A stretch of DNA of 64,000 nucleotides from Caulobacteraceae bacterium (GTDB lineage Bacteria > Pseudomonadota > Alphaproteobacteria > Caulobacterales > Caulobacteraceae): positions 186,001 to 250,000 of the forward strand of contig CANJLH010000001.1 in NCBI GenBank assembly GCA_947475415.1. Reading direction: 5' to 3'. This document shows, in pieces, positions 1-9,161 of the stretch. The position numbers and the translations under genes are program-made. The notes beneath the pieces are model-generated. The model ran no database searches. It had not been told where the DNA came from and saw only the letters and a program-made list of their open reading frames with translations. Each line of letters opens with the position of its first letter. The stretch's first letter is position 1.

Positions 1-202
1 CAACCTCGCCGCCTTCGCCTGCGCCGACGCCTTCAGTCAGACAGCGGCGACCGCGGTGCAGATGCACGGCGGAATCGCCTTCACCTGGGATCATCCGGCT
101 CATCTCTACCTGCGCCGGGCCAGGGCGGATGCGCGGCTGTTTGGCGCTTCGGACCTCTACCGAGACCGCTACCTCGCAGCCCTGGAGGCCGTCGATGCGT
201 GA
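1..202 (+). CDS. Acyl-CoA dehydrogenase, C-terminal fragment (5' end outside window)
   Basis: The frame is open from base 2 and stops at TGA 200-202, giving the last 66 residues of a protein that starts outside the window. The tail has the MHGGIAFTWDHPAHLYLRRA pattern seen at the C-terminus of acyl-CoA dehydrogenases of the smaller, partner-subunit type. The helix carrying QMHGG belongs to the FAD-binding C-terminal bundle. The stop overlaps the next dehydrogenase start by 8 bases, so the two are probably translated together as a paired enzyme. Only the C-terminus is visible, so substrate and full length are unknown. Confidence 0.85.
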   Translation, partial: NLAAFACADAFSQTAATAVQMHGGIAFTWDHPAHLYLRRARADARLFGASDLYRDRYLAALEAVDA

Positions 203-1379
203 CGAAGACCTCATCGCTGAAGTCCGCGCCTTCCTGAACACACACTGGGACGCCAAAAAAAAGCGTCCGAAGGCCGGAGGGGGCGCGAAGGAATTCCGTC
301 ACCGGGTCCTGGAGGCGGGATTCGCAGTCCCCAGTTGGACGGCAGAGTGGTTCGGGCGCAACCTCGCCGCCGATCAGGCCAGGCTCATCGAACGCGAATT
401 CGCCGCCGTGGCCGCCTATGGCGCCGGACAGGACAAGACCAACCTGTTCGCCAACACCATTCTGGCCGCGGGAACCGACGCGCTGAAGCGCGAAGTCCTG
501 CAGGGTCTACTCACCTCTGAGATCGACTCATGCCTACTCTATTCCGAGCCCGGCGCCGGCTCCGATCTGGCGGCGGTGCGCACCCGCGCCGATCGAACCG
601 CCGACGGATGGGTCGTCCAGGGCCAGAAGGTGTGGACCTCCGGCGCGCGCACCGCCCAATACGCGCTGTTGCTGGCGCGCACCGACTGGGATGTTCCAAA
701 GCACCAGGGCCTGTCGTTCTTCTACATGCCGATGAAACAGCCTGGCGTGGATGTTCGCCCGCTGCACCAGATCACCGGCGACAGCCACTTCAACGAGGTG
801 TTCCTGGACGGCGCGGTCGTGCCCGAGGCCAATCTGCTGGGAAACGAGAACGGCGGCTGGAAAGTGCTGCAGACCGCGCTGGCCTATGAGCGGCTGGTGA
901 TGGGCGAAGGGGCCGGCGAGCGCCGGCAGGGCTCTGGCAAGGACAACCGCAAGAGCCTGATCCAAATGGCCCGCTCGGCCGGGCGGCTGGGTGATCCCGT
1001 GCTTCGCCAGAAGATCGCCCAGGCGCTCGCCTACCGCCAGCTCAATGATCTGAATCTGGCCCGCGCCAAGGCCGAGATGGCCCAGGGAACCGCCTCGCCG
1101 ATCATGTCTCTGGGCAAGCTGGCCATGAGCCGCATATTGCACGGAGACGCCGCGGTGATGGCCGACATCCTGGGCGCCGCCAGCCTGCTCGACGGCGAGG
1201 AAAATCCCGAATCCGCGGACATGAACTACCGCGCGCTCAACGCCTACATGACCTCTATCGGCGGGGGCACCGACCAGATCCAGCGCAACATCATCGCCGA
1301 ACGGGTCCTGGGCCTGCCCCGAGAGATCGAGGTGGATCGCGACCTGCCGTTCAGGGATTCGCGGGCTGTGAAGGGGTGA
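195..1379 (+). CDS. Acyl-CoA dehydrogenase family protein
   Basis: A 394-residue flavoprotein of normal family length, expected to oxidise an acyl-CoA to the 2-enoyl-CoA with FAD. The N-terminal helical part is followed by the flavin/substrate region with SEPGAGSDLA near residue 117. The C-terminal bundle has GGGTDQIQRNIIAERVLG around residues 356-373, a family signature. The ATG at 195 is preferred over an upstream ATG at 129 because it overlaps the previous stop by 8 bases and begins at the usual N-terminus. It forms a tightly coupled pair with the truncated dehydrogenase before it. Its 3' end overlaps the convergent globin gene by about 29 bases. The substrate cannot be told from sequence. 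Confidence 0.9.
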   Translation: MRDEDLIAEVRAFLNTHWDAKKKRPKAGGGAKEFRHRVLEAGFAVPSWTAEWFGRNLAADQARLIEREFAAVAAYGAGQDKTNLFANTILAAGTDALKREVLQGLLTSEIDSCLLYSEPGAGSDLAAVRTRADRTADGWVVQGQKVWTSGARTAQYALLLARTDWDVPKHQGLSFFYMPMKQPGVDVRPLHQITGDSHFNEVFLDGAVVPEANLLGNENGGWKVLQTALAYERLVMGEGAGERRQGSGKDNRKSLIQMARSAGRLGDPVLRQKIAQALAYRQLNDLNLARAKAEMAQGTASPIMSLGKLAMSRILHGDAAVMADILGAASLLDGEENPESADMNYRALNAYMTSIGGGTDQIQRNIIAERVLGLPREIEVDRDLPFRDSRAVKG

Positions 1380-1815
1380 CGCTTGCGCGGGTCTGACCGC
1401 CGCAGAGGGCCACGCCCTGAGCCACCAGCTCCATCAGCCGTTCAGCCTGAACGCGCCAGGCCCGTTCGCGGGCGGATGTCCAATCGGACCCCAGCTGGTC
1501 GGCCAGAACGCCGGTGAGCGCGTTCAGCAGGCCGCGGTAATAGCCGTCGGAAATCTCCCCGTAGCTGGTGTGATCCTTGGCCAGTTCCCGGACGGTCGCG
1601 GGCATGTAGTCATGTCCCTGGGCCAGCTCCAGCAGGATAGCCAAGATTTCGTTCAGCATCCGGCCGCGCGTGCGTTCGCCCATGTGGAACAGGGTGCGCG
1701 CCTCAGGGTGGGCGTCGAAGAATCTTCCGTAGACCAGCGGCGTCAGGTCGTCACAGACCTCCGCCGCCCTCTCCAGCGAAGCCTCCATGAGTTCGTAGTC
1801 CGTCTGCGTCTGCAT
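1351..1815 (-). CDS. Single-domain globin
   Basis: A 154-residue globin without the reductase domain of flavohaemoglobins. The segment ELAKDHTSYGEISDGYYRGL matches the F-helix of bacterial haemoglobins, its His being the expected proximal haem ligand. An FHMGERTRGRML stretch fits the CD/E region. The ATG at 1815 is chosen because the fold starts right after it; an in-frame ATG at 1863 would add 16 residues of no family resemblance. Single-domain globins bind O2 or NO in the cytoplasm; which applies here is unknown. The gene is convergent with the acyl-CoA dehydrogenase. Confidence 0.85.
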   Translation of the reverse strand: MQTQTDYELMEASLERAAEVCDDLTPLVYGRFFDAHPEARTLFHMGERTRGRMLNEILAILLELAQGHDYMPATVRELAKDHTSYGEISDGYYRGLLNALTGVLADQLGSDWTSARERAWRVQAERLMELVAQGVALCGGQTRASVTPSQPANP

Positions 1816-1882
1816 TTGGCCAGCCTGCGAAAACCCCGAGCAGCGATCCCTGACATGGATCAATTCCAGTCGGCCTGCGCCC

Positions 1883-2455
1883 TCACTTGAGGGGCGAGAA
1901 CCGCGTCGGTAGCAGGATTTGCGAATTCATCCGGCGCATGAGCGAGTAGATGGTCGCAATGTAACGCCGCCAGTCCTCATCGGCGAAAGCCCCGGTCCGC
2001 GCGCGCATGCGGTCGGAAATGTCGGCATAGCCCCATAGGTGCAGCACCTGATCGACGTCACCGTCCATCGGCGTCCAGACGCCGATGTTGCGGGAATAGC
2101 GCTCCCGGAACGGCAGGGCCGCCAGCATCCGGCCGAGATAAGTCTGCAGATCGCCCGGCCGGATGGAATAGGTGCGGAACTCGACGACCCCGGCCGGCCC
2201 ATCAAGCTGGAGAGGGCGAGCGAGCCGCAGGCGCCGCCGCTCGACAGCCCTGAGGACTTCATGGTGAAAATCCGGCGTGACTTCGGCGTCCGGCGGCTGA
2301 CTCTGCAGGACCAGCAGGCGGTTCAGATCACCGAATTCGCAGGTCCATGCCCCGACCAACCGGACGTGATCGCCCTGAACCGCATAGGCTTCGACCAGCT
2401 CCGCAATACGTCCCGGCGCGGCGGTGTAAGTGGTGAGATCATGCAATGCGGCCAT
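1883..2455 (-). CDS. NIPSNAP family protein
   Basis: About 190 residues with two NIPSNAP-like (dimeric alpha/beta barrel) repeats. The first begins LHDLTTYTAAPGRI; the second begins VVEFRTYSIRPGDLQTYL and ends with the LLPTRFSPL tail common in the family. The ATG at 2455 puts the first repeat at the N-terminus. An in-frame ATG at 2524 would add 23 residues, and neither has a strong ribosome binding site. NIPSNAP proteins have no settled biochemical role and often sit near catabolic operons, as here between the globin and a secreted esterase. Confidence 0.75.
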   Translation of the reverse strand: MAALHDLTTYTAAPGRIAELVEAYAVQGDHVRLVGAWTCEFGDLNRLLVLQSQPPDAEVTPDFHHEVLRAVERRRLRLARPLQLDGPAGVVEFRTYSIRPGDLQTYLGRMLAALPFRERYSRNIGVWTPMDGDVDQVLHLWGYADISDRMRARTGAFADEDWRRYIATIYSLMRRMNSQILLPTRFSPLK

Positions 2456-2618
2456 GCGGAGTTTGTATCTCGTGGCGGCCGCAAGGGTCGAGCCGCCAAC
2501 GATGACGAAAGTCTCGCGGCTCATATTTCGAAGGCGTCATTGTCCCGGCCCGCGCCGGTGATAGCTTTGCTTCCATCGAATGAACACCGGCGACGACGCC
2601 GGGGCATGGGAGGCGCAA

Positions 2619-4256
2619 ATGTCGAGGAAACTGGCGTTCACTGTTGTTGTAGGGGCGCTGGCCTGGGCGGCCTCAGCCGCAGCAGCCTCGGCAATGAGCT
2701 GCGACGCCCTGAGCATGCAGGCCGCAGCCCCTGCGGACACCATCGTCGCCACCGCCGAGCTGGTGAAGACGCCAATTCCCAACTGCAAGGTCGAAGGCTG
2801 GGTCACGACCAACAATCCCGGCCCGAACCGGGTCCACTTCCGAGTGCAGTTGCCGGAAAAAAGCCTGTGGAACGGCCGCTACTACTTCATGGGTCTAGGG
2901 GGATCAGCGGGGTCGATGCCGCCGGCGCCGCCGAAGATCCTGGGGGCGGGCTTCGTGGTGGCGGTGACGGACACCGGTCACCAGGGCCACCTGCTGGACT
3001 GGAGCTTCATGAGCAATCAGGTTCAGGCCCTGGACCATATCCATCGCGGCGCCCATGTCGCCACTGTCGCCGGCCAGACGCTCACCAAGGCCTTCTACGG
3101 CGTCGACAAACTGTGGCGCTATCATCTCGGCTGCTCGGGCGGCGGGCGGATGGGCAGCATGGCTGTGCGCTTCCACCCTGAGGACTATGACGGGGTGGTG
3201 ATCGGCGGCAACGGCAACCTACCCAAAGGCGGCGTCGCCGGCGCCGAAATGCTGAAGTTCACGCAGACGACTCAAGAGCAGTACCGGCCCGGCGGCTGGG
3301 TCTCACCGGCCAAGCTGGCGATGGTCGAGCAGCACGTCACCGCAGCCTGCGACCTGACCGACGGCGCCAAGGACGGCGTGGTCTGGGATTCGCGGCTCTG
3401 CCACTACGATGTCGCCAAGTTGCAGTGCAAAGCCGGCGACGGTCCGGATTGCCTGACGGTTTCTGAGATCCGCACCATCAAAGCCATCGTGCGCGGACCC
3501 TATGACAAACACGGCCGCAAGCTTTCCGAGGGCATGCCGATCACCAACATGACCATGTGGCAGTTCAACGGCAAGGCTCCGCCCCCCTGGAAGCCGGAGG
3601 CCACGTTCGAGAACCTGACAACGGCGTCGAGCGCCTATGTGATCCCAACGACCATGGCTCATGGGCTTATCCGCAAGGACTACGACGTCCTGAAGGACAT
3701 GGACTTCAGCGACGAGGCCCTGAAGGAATGGGACAAGGGCTTCCGGGACTCCGGCTTCGCTGTACCGTTCAAGGCCGAACACCTGGCGGGCTTCCAGAAG
3801 GCCGGCGGCAAGATGATCATGTGGAGCGGATCGAGCGATCCCTGCTGTTCCTACATCGAGCAGGAGAACACCTTCGACACGGCTGTGAAGGGCCTGGGCG
3901 CTGAGCAGGTGCAGAAGATGTTCGCCCTCTATTCAATTCCCGGCATGGGCCACTGCGCCGGCGGCACGGGACCGGAAGACTCTACCGACATGCTGCTGCA
4001 GACGATGATCGACTGGGTGGAGAAGGGCAAGGAACCCGGCGCGATCGTCGCCCACCGCGGAACCCGCGTGCAGACCCCGTTCCGGGTGATGACCACCACC
4101 GCCGAAGCCGGCGTGCCCTTGCAGGCCTCCACCGGCGTCTCCCGCGACTTCCTGCTGTGCCGCTATCCGATGGTCTCGGTGTTCGACACCTCCAAGGCCA
4201 AGGTCGAGGGGGCGGTCTACGACGCCGGCAACTGGTCCTGCCGGGCCAAGCGGTAA
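2619..4256 (+). CDS. Secreted tannase/feruloyl esterase family hydrolase
   Basis: A 545-residue protein that probably hydrolyses phenolic esters outside the cytoplasm. The start at 2619 has a GGGAGG ribosome binding site and is followed by a signal peptide (MSRKLAFTVVVGALAWAA onward, cleaved after the Ala-rich run). The alpha/beta-hydrolase core shows the tannase pattern: nucleophile Ser in GCSGGGRMGS, the acid in the SGSSDPCCSY segment, and His in GMGHCAGG. The Cys beside the Ser and the Cys after the His fit the Cys-Ser-Asp-His-Cys arrangement of this family. It is monocistronic, between a minus-strand gene and a CoA-transferase. The exact ester is unknown. Confidence 0.88.
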   Translation: MSRKLAFTVVVGALAWAASAAAASAMSCDALSMQAAAPADTIVATAELVKTPIPNCKVEGWVTTNNPGPNRVHFRVQLPEKSLWNGRYYFMGLGGSAGSMPPAPPKILGAGFVVAVTDTGHQGHLLDWSFMSNQVQALDHIHRGAHVATVAGQTLTKAFYGVDKLWRYHLGCSGGGRMGSMAVRFHPEDYDGVVIGGNGNLPKGGVAGAEMLKFTQTTQEQYRPGGWVSPAKLAMVEQHVTAACDLTDGAKDGVVWDSRLCHYDVAKLQCKAGDGPDCLTVSEIRTIKAIVRGPYDKHGRKLSEGMPITNMTMWQFNGKAPPPWKPEATFENLTTASSAYVIPTTMAHGLIRKDYDVLKDMDFSDEALKEWDKGFRDSGFAVPFKAEHLAGFQKAGGKMIMWSGSSDPCCSYIEQENTFDTAVKGLGAEQVQKMFALYSIPGMGHCAGGTGPEDSTDMLLQTMIDWVEKGKEPGAIVAHRGTRVQTPFRVMTTTAEAGVPLQASTGVSRDFLLCRYPMVSVFDTSKAKVEGAVYDAGNWSCRAKR

Positions 4257-4429
4257 CGGAGGCGGCCGGGCGCCGCGGCCGTTATGCTAGGGCGTGACAG
4301 CCGCAATTGGATACCGGTTATGGCGTCCGTCACGCTCTAAGCAGCCGAAGATCGACCCTTAGGCGGTTCCACCTGATCCAGTACGGGTCTAGCGTTATTC
4401 TGACCGCAATCCGGCAGGGAGCGTTCGTT

Positions 4430-6733
4430 CTGACATCCGCCGAGACATGGGATGCGCCTCTGGCCGGCGTCCGGGTGCTCGACCTGGCGAGCGGGCCGAT
4501 GGGCGCGATCGGACGCACCCTGGCTGAGTTCGGGGCCGACGTCGTGCGGATCGAGCCGCCCGGCGGCGCGCCGGACCGAGTCGACCGGATCGGGTACACA
4601 TCCGCCAATCTGGGCAAGCGCGGCGCCGCGTTGGCGCTGTCCGATCCCCGACTTGAGGCTCTCACGACCTTCGCCGACATCCTGATTGAGACCGCTCGGC
4701 CTGGCTCGACGGACGCGGAGATTCTGGCCGATCTGCGAGCGCGGCGCCCGACGCTGGTGATCCTTTCCGCTCGCGATTTCGGCGAAGGCCCGCTGGAATC
4801 CTGGCAAGCGACCGATCTGGTCCTGCAGGCGCTGAACGGTGTGCTGTCGCGCTCCGGCGAACCGGGCCGACCGCCGCTGCCGCCCCCCGGTGAGCTCGCG
4901 TTCGCCTGCGCCGCGGCACAGGGTGTCTACGGCCTGCTCGTGGCCTGGCTGAACAGGCTGATCACCGGAAAGGGCGACCACCTGGAGCTCAGCCTGCTCG
5001 ACGCGACGGTCCAGGCGCTGGATCCGGGCTACGGCGCCGCCGGCAGCGCGGCGTTGGGGGCTGCGGCCAGCGACGTGCCGCGTGGGCGGCCCGACTCCAG
5101 CCATCTGTACCCAATCTTGCCCTGCAAGGACGGTCACGTCCGGCTGACGGTGTTGGCCGCCCGCCAGTGGCAAGGGATGCTCGACTGGATGGGGCGGCCG
5201 GCGGAACTCTCCGACCCGGCGCTGAACAACATCCAGGCCCGCTTCGCCTCGACCACCCTGCTGCCAGCGATCGCACGATTCTTCGCAGACAAGACCCGCG
5301 CCGAAATCGAGCAGGAAAGCGAGGCGCACCATGTTCCGGCCGCTGGCGTACTGACCCTGGCGGAGGCGATGGCCAGCGCGCAGATCCGTGCTCGCGACGT
5401 GTTCAGGCAGGTCGACCTCGCCCCCGGCGTCTCCGCGCCATTCCCCAACGGCGTAGTGGAAATCGATGGCGCGCGGGCCGGAGCCAACTGGGCCACGCCA
5501 CCGGCCGACGCCGATGCGGACAAGGTCATCACGGACTGGGCGCGACCGCGCGCACCCCATGCGACGCCTTCTTTCGGCGCGCCAGGCCGACCTCTGGCGG
5601 GCCTGCGTGTGCTTGACCTGGGAGTCATCATCGTCGGCTCCGAGCATGGCAAGCTCCTGGCCGACTATGGCGCGGAGGTGATCAAGATCGAGACCACCGA
5701 CTTCCCCGACGCCATGCGCACCAACGCCCAAACCTTTCCCCGCGGCATGAGCCCCACCTTCGCCGCGGGTCAACGAAATCGATTAAGCCTGGGGCTCGGC
5801 CTGCGCTCCCCCGAGGGGCGCGAGCTATTCCTCAGGCTGGCGGCGGTCTCCGATGTGGTCCTGACCAACTTCAAGCCCGGTACGCTTGAGTCCCTCGACC
5901 TCGGTCCTGAGGCGCTGCTGGCGATCAATCCGGCGCTGATCGTGGTGGAGAGTTCGGCATTCGGCGGCACGGGACCCTGGCGCGGGCGGCTGGGCTACGG
6001 CCCGTTGGTGCGCGCCTCGGCCGGACTGACCCACCTCTGGAGCTACCCGGGTGAAGTGGCCGGATTCAGCGACCACGTGACCGTCTACCCGGACCATGTC
6101 GCCGGCCGCGTCGGCGTGAGCGCGGCCATGGCGCTACTGATACGACGTGCGCGCACAGGTCGCGGCGGGCTGGTCGGCGTTTCGCAGACCGAGGTGATGT
6201 TGAGCCACCTTGCCGCCGACATCGCCGCGCAGTCCGTGGGAGAACCCCGCCCTGACCGCGCCGGACCCTGGGGCGTTTTCCGCTGCGCCGGTGACGATGA
6301 GTGGTGTGTGGTGACAGTTCGCGACGCCAATGACGGGCGCGCCCTGGCCGGAGTCTTGGAGCGATCTGACCTACCGGACTCCTCGGCGCTACAGAATTGG
6401 TTGGCGGGTCGCGATCCACACGCGGCGTCGGCGACGCTGCAGGCCGCCGGTGTTCCGGCCGCGCCCATGCTGCGGGTGTCCGAACTGCCGGCCTACCCAC
6501 ACTTTGCCGCGCGCGGGGTGTTCCAGAGCCTGGAGCACCCCGATCTCGAGGCGCCGCAATTGGTGGACAATTCACCGATTCGATCCGAGCGGCTGCAGCG
6601 ACCACCCCTTGCGCCGGCGCCTCACCTCGGCGAACACACCCGCCGGATCGCCCGTGAACGGCTGTCGCTGTCCGACGCGGAGATCGACCGCCTGCTGGCG
6701 GCCAATATCCTTCAGGCGCCGCCGGGCGCCTGA
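4430..6733 (+). CDS. Fused tandem class III CoA-transferase (CaiB/BaiF family)
   Basis: Two CaiB/BaiF CoA-transferase halves in one chain of about 767 residues. Both halves open with the same PLAGxRVLDL motif, near residues 8 and 386. Single-domain members are about 400 residues. The N-terminal half has LLDA where the catalytic Asp is expected; the C-terminal half has SQTE, so one half may be non-catalytic. The frame stays open back to a TTG at 4307 that has no ribosome binding site. A CTG at 4430 has AGGGAG at the right spacing and starts just before the domain, so I chose it. The enzyme would move CoA between carboxylic acids. Crotonase and thiolase-like genes follow on the same strand. Confidence 0.85.
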   Translation: MTSAETWDAPLAGVRVLDLASGPMGAIGRTLAEFGADVVRIEPPGGAPDRVDRIGYTSANLGKRGAALALSDPRLEALTTFADILIETARPGSTDAEILADLRARRPTLVILSARDFGEGPLESWQATDLVLQALNGVLSRSGEPGRPPLPPPGELAFACAAAQGVYGLLVAWLNRLITGKGDHLELSLLDATVQALDPGYGAAGSAALGAAASDVPRGRPDSSHLYPILPCKDGHVRLTVLAARQWQGMLDWMGRPAELSDPALNNIQARFASTTLLPAIARFFADKTRAEIEQESEAHHVPAAGVLTLAEAMASAQIRARDVFRQVDLAPGVSAPFPNGVVEIDGARAGANWATPPADADADKVITDWARPRAPHATPSFGAPGRPLAGLRVLDLGVIIVGSEHGKLLADYGAEVIKIETTDFPDAMRTNAQTFPRGMSPTFAAGQRNRLSLGLGLRSPEGRELFLRLAAVSDVVLTNFKPGTLESLDLGPEALLAINPALIVVESSAFGGTGPWRGRLGYGPLVRASAGLTHLWSYPGEVAGFSDHVTVYPDHVAGRVGVSAAMALLIRRARTGRGGLVGVSQTEVMLSHLAADIAAQSVGEPRPDRAGPWGVFRCAGDDEWCVVTVRDANDGRALAGVLERSDLPDSSALQNWLAGRDPHAASATLQAAGVPAAPMLRVSELPAYPHFAARGVFQSLEHPDLEAPQLVDNSPIRSERLQRPPLAPAPHLGEHTRRIARERLSLSDAEIDRLLAANILQAPPGA

Positions 6734-6754
6734 GCCACGCACGAGGAAACTACG

Positions 6755-7549
6755 ATGACCAACCCCGTTGTCCTGGTCGAGCGCCGCGAGCGCGTGATGA
6801 TCATCACGCTCAACCGGCCAGAGGCGCGCAATGCGGTCAATGTAGAGGTGACGATGGCTGTGGGCGCGGCCATGGAGGCGGCGGATCAGGATCCCGACTG
6901 CTGGGTGGTGATCCTCACCGGCGCCGGCGACAAGGCCTTTTGCGCCGGCGCCGATCTGAAGGCCATGGCCAGCGGACGGCGCAACGTCGCCGCGGACCCA
7001 AAGGTTCAGGCCTGGGGGTTCGCCGGCTATGTGACCCATCACATCTCCAAGCCCACCATCGCGGCGGTGAACGGCATGGCCATCGGTGGGGGCGTCGAGT
7101 TGACCCTGGCGTCCGATCTGGCCATTGCCGCCGATGTGGCGGTGTTCGGCCTGCCGGAGGTCAAACGCGGCATATTGGCCGGCGCCGGCGGGACCTTCCG
7201 CATGGGCCAGCAGGTTCCGCCCAAGTTCGCCATGGAACTGTTGCTGACCGGAGATTCCATCACTGCGCAGCGGGCGCTGGAGCTTGGCCTGGTGAACGCG
7301 GTCGTGCCACAAGCCGATGTGCTGGATGCCGCCCTGGCGCTGGCCGCGCGGATCACGGTCAACGCCCCGCTCGCGGTGCAGGCCGCCAAACGCATGGCCC
7401 GCGGCATCGTCGACGGAACCCTGCCCGCCGAGGAGGACCTATGGCGGCGAAGCAAGAAGGAGGGCGCCGCCCTAATGGCCTCCGAGGATGGCCGCGAAGG
7501 ACCCCGCGCCTTCGCGGAGAAGCGGCCGCCGGTGTGGAAGGCGCGATAG
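6755..7549 (+). CDS. Enoyl-CoA hydratase/isomerase (crotonase) family
   Basis: A 264-residue cytoplasmic crotonase of standard length, likely to hydrate or isomerise a 2-enoyl-CoA. The oxyanion-hole segments are AFCAGADLKAM and VNGMAIGGGVELTLASD. The GLPEVKRGILAGAGG loop carries the Glu used as one of the two general acid/base residues in hydratases. GAGGAAAC precedes the ATG at good spacing. The gene lies 21 bases after the CoA-transferase and 10 bases before the thiolase-like gene, so the three look like one operon. Confidence 0.9.
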   Translation: MTNPVVLVERRERVMIITLNRPEARNAVNVEVTMAVGAAMEAADQDPDCWVVILTGAGDKAFCAGADLKAMASGRRNVAADPKVQAWGFAGYVTHHISKPTIAAVNGMAIGGGVELTLASDLAIAADVAVFGLPEVKRGILAGAGGTFRMGQQVPPKFAMELLLTGDSITAQRALELGLVNAVVPQADVLDAALALAARITVNAPLAVQAAKRMARGIVDGTLPAEEDLWRRSKKEGAALMASEDGREGPRAFAEKRPPVWKAR

Positions 7550-7559
7550 GAGACCCGTC

Positions 7560-9062
7560 ATGATGGACACAAGCCGCATTCCGGTGATCGTCGGCGTTGG
7601 TCAGGTCAATGACCGGCCGGCGACCCCCGAACTTGGCCTCGATTCCCTGGGTCTGATGGAGGCCGCACTCCGGGCGGCGGACGATGACGCCGGCGGCGGC
7701 TGGCTCCCTCGGCTGGACTCGCTGGCCCTGGTCGACCAGATTTCCTGGCCGCAGCTTGGCGAGACCTCGGCGCCACTGGCGGCGCGGCTCGGGGCGAATC
7801 CGCGCATCTGCTTCAAGACGCCCTCAGCCATGGGCGACAGCCCGATCCTGCTGCTCAACCAGGCGGCCAACGCCATTGCTTCAGGTGAAATCGAGGTCGC
7901 CGCCGTCGGGGGAGGCGAAGCGCTTCGCACCGCCGCACAACGTGCGGCCCTGGCCGCCGGCGACCGGCCCCAGGACCATAACGCCACCCGCATCGCCTCA
8001 GCCCGGCGCGCCCAGACCTATCGGGGTCGTTATGGACTGACCGCGCCGGTGGACATCTATCCCCTGTACGAGAACTGCGCGCGGGCCGCCTATGGCCAGA
8101 CCCTGGCCGAGGCCCAGGCCGAGAGCGGCCAGATCTGGTCGCTGTTTTCCGAAGTGGCGCTGGGCAACCCCGGCGCGTGGATCCGCCGGGCCTATTCCCC
8201 CAATGAGATCATCGAGCCCACCGCCGCCAACCGGCCCATCGCCCATCCCTATAACAAGCTGATGGTGGCCAATTCGTCGGTGAACCAGGGGGCGGGTTTC
8301 ATTGTCACCAGCCTCGCCAGGGCGCTTGAGGCCGGCGTTCCTGAAGCCCGCCTGATTTATGTGGGCCGCGGGGCCGCGGCCCATGAGCCCGACGATTTCC
8401 TGGCCCGTGACCGCTATGACGCCTTCCCCGGCATGCAGGTGTCGATCACCCGGGCGCTGCAGTTGAACCAGGTGAGCGCCGCCGACCTCGATCTGGTCGA
8501 GCTCTACTCCTGCTTTCCTTGCGTGCCGAAAATGGCGCGTCGGGTGTTCGGCTGGCCTGCGGAACGTCCCGCCACGGTGTTCGGCGGACTGACCTTCGGC
8601 GGTGGACCGATCGGCAATTACATGAGCCATGCGGTGGTCGGCATGGTGCTGAAGCTGCGCGAGACCGGCCGCAATGGCCTGTTGTTCGCCAATGGCGGTT
8701 TGGCCACCCACAACCACACCATCGTGGTGAGCCGCGACAGCGCCATCGCCCAGGCCCTGCCGGCCGACTACGATTTTCAGGCCGAGGCCGACGCCGCCCG
8801 CGGCCCGATCCCGCCACACCGGGAAAACTATGTTGGCCCCGGGCGTATCGAGACCTACACCGTCCTCTACGAACGCGACGGCAGCCCGAAATTCGGCGTC
8901 ATCATTGGGCGCAGCCCGCAGGGCGAGCGGTTCCTCGCCAAGGTTCCGGGCGCCGATGCGGCGGGTGTCGCCTTCCTTACAGACGGCCGCGTCGAGCCGG
9001 TGGGAACTGAGGGGACGGCGACGATGAATGACGAGGGCGACGTAATCTGGCGGCGCATCTGA
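7560..9062 (+). CDS. Thiolase-like protein with extra C-terminal domain (TLP1 type)
   Basis: A 500-residue thiolase-fold protein, longer than ordinary thiolases because of an extra C-terminal domain (about residues 425-500, ETYTVLYERDGSPKFGVIIG). That add-on is typical of thiolase-like type 1 proteins often annotated as acetyl-CoA acetyltransferase. The segment aligning with the thiolase active-site Cys reads KTPSAMGDSPILL, with no Cys at that place. The HEAF-type region is ELYSCFPC, and a late NGGLATHNHT retains His. Claisen condensation activity is therefore doubtful. The start follows an AGGAGA site; an upstream in-frame start at 7488 lies inside the crotonase gene. It is the last gene of the operon. 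Confidence 0.82.
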   Translation: MMDTSRIPVIVGVGQVNDRPATPELGLDSLGLMEAALRAADDDAGGGWLPRLDSLALVDQISWPQLGETSAPLAARLGANPRICFKTPSAMGDSPILLLNQAANAIASGEIEVAAVGGGEALRTAAQRAALAAGDRPQDHNATRIASARRAQTYRGRYGLTAPVDIYPLYENCARAAYGQTLAEAQAESGQIWSLFSEVALGNPGAWIRRAYSPNEIIEPTAANRPIAHPYNKLMVANSSVNQGAGFIVTSLARALEAGVPEARLIYVGRGAAAHEPDDFLARDRYDAFPGMQVSITRALQLNQVSAADLDLVELYSCFPCVPKMARRVFGWPAERPATVFGGLTFGGGPIGNYMSHAVVGMVLKLRETGRNGLLFANGGLATHNHTIVVSRDSAIAQALPADYDFQAEADAARGPIPPHRENYVGPGRIETYTVLYERDGSPKFGVIIGRSPQGERFLAKVPGADAAGVAFLTDGRVEPVGTEGTATMNDEGDVIWRRI

Positions 9063-9161
9063 AATTCGACGCAGGGTTGCTGAATTGCGCAGGCAGCTCT
9101 GCTGAACGGCCAGTTTGTGAAAAAAGGCCGATATTAACACTGTCTCTGTATACGCCGGGGA

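Noticed and set aside
4337..5773. Long minus-strand open frame opposite the CoA-transferase
   Set aside because: It mirrors a clear coding gene on the plus strand in a GC-rich region, has no domain I recognise and is Arg/Gly/Gln-rich.
7998..9140. Long minus-strand open frame opposite the thiolase-like gene
   Set aside because: Antisense shadow with no motifs; the plus-strand gene has clear family signatures and ribosome site.
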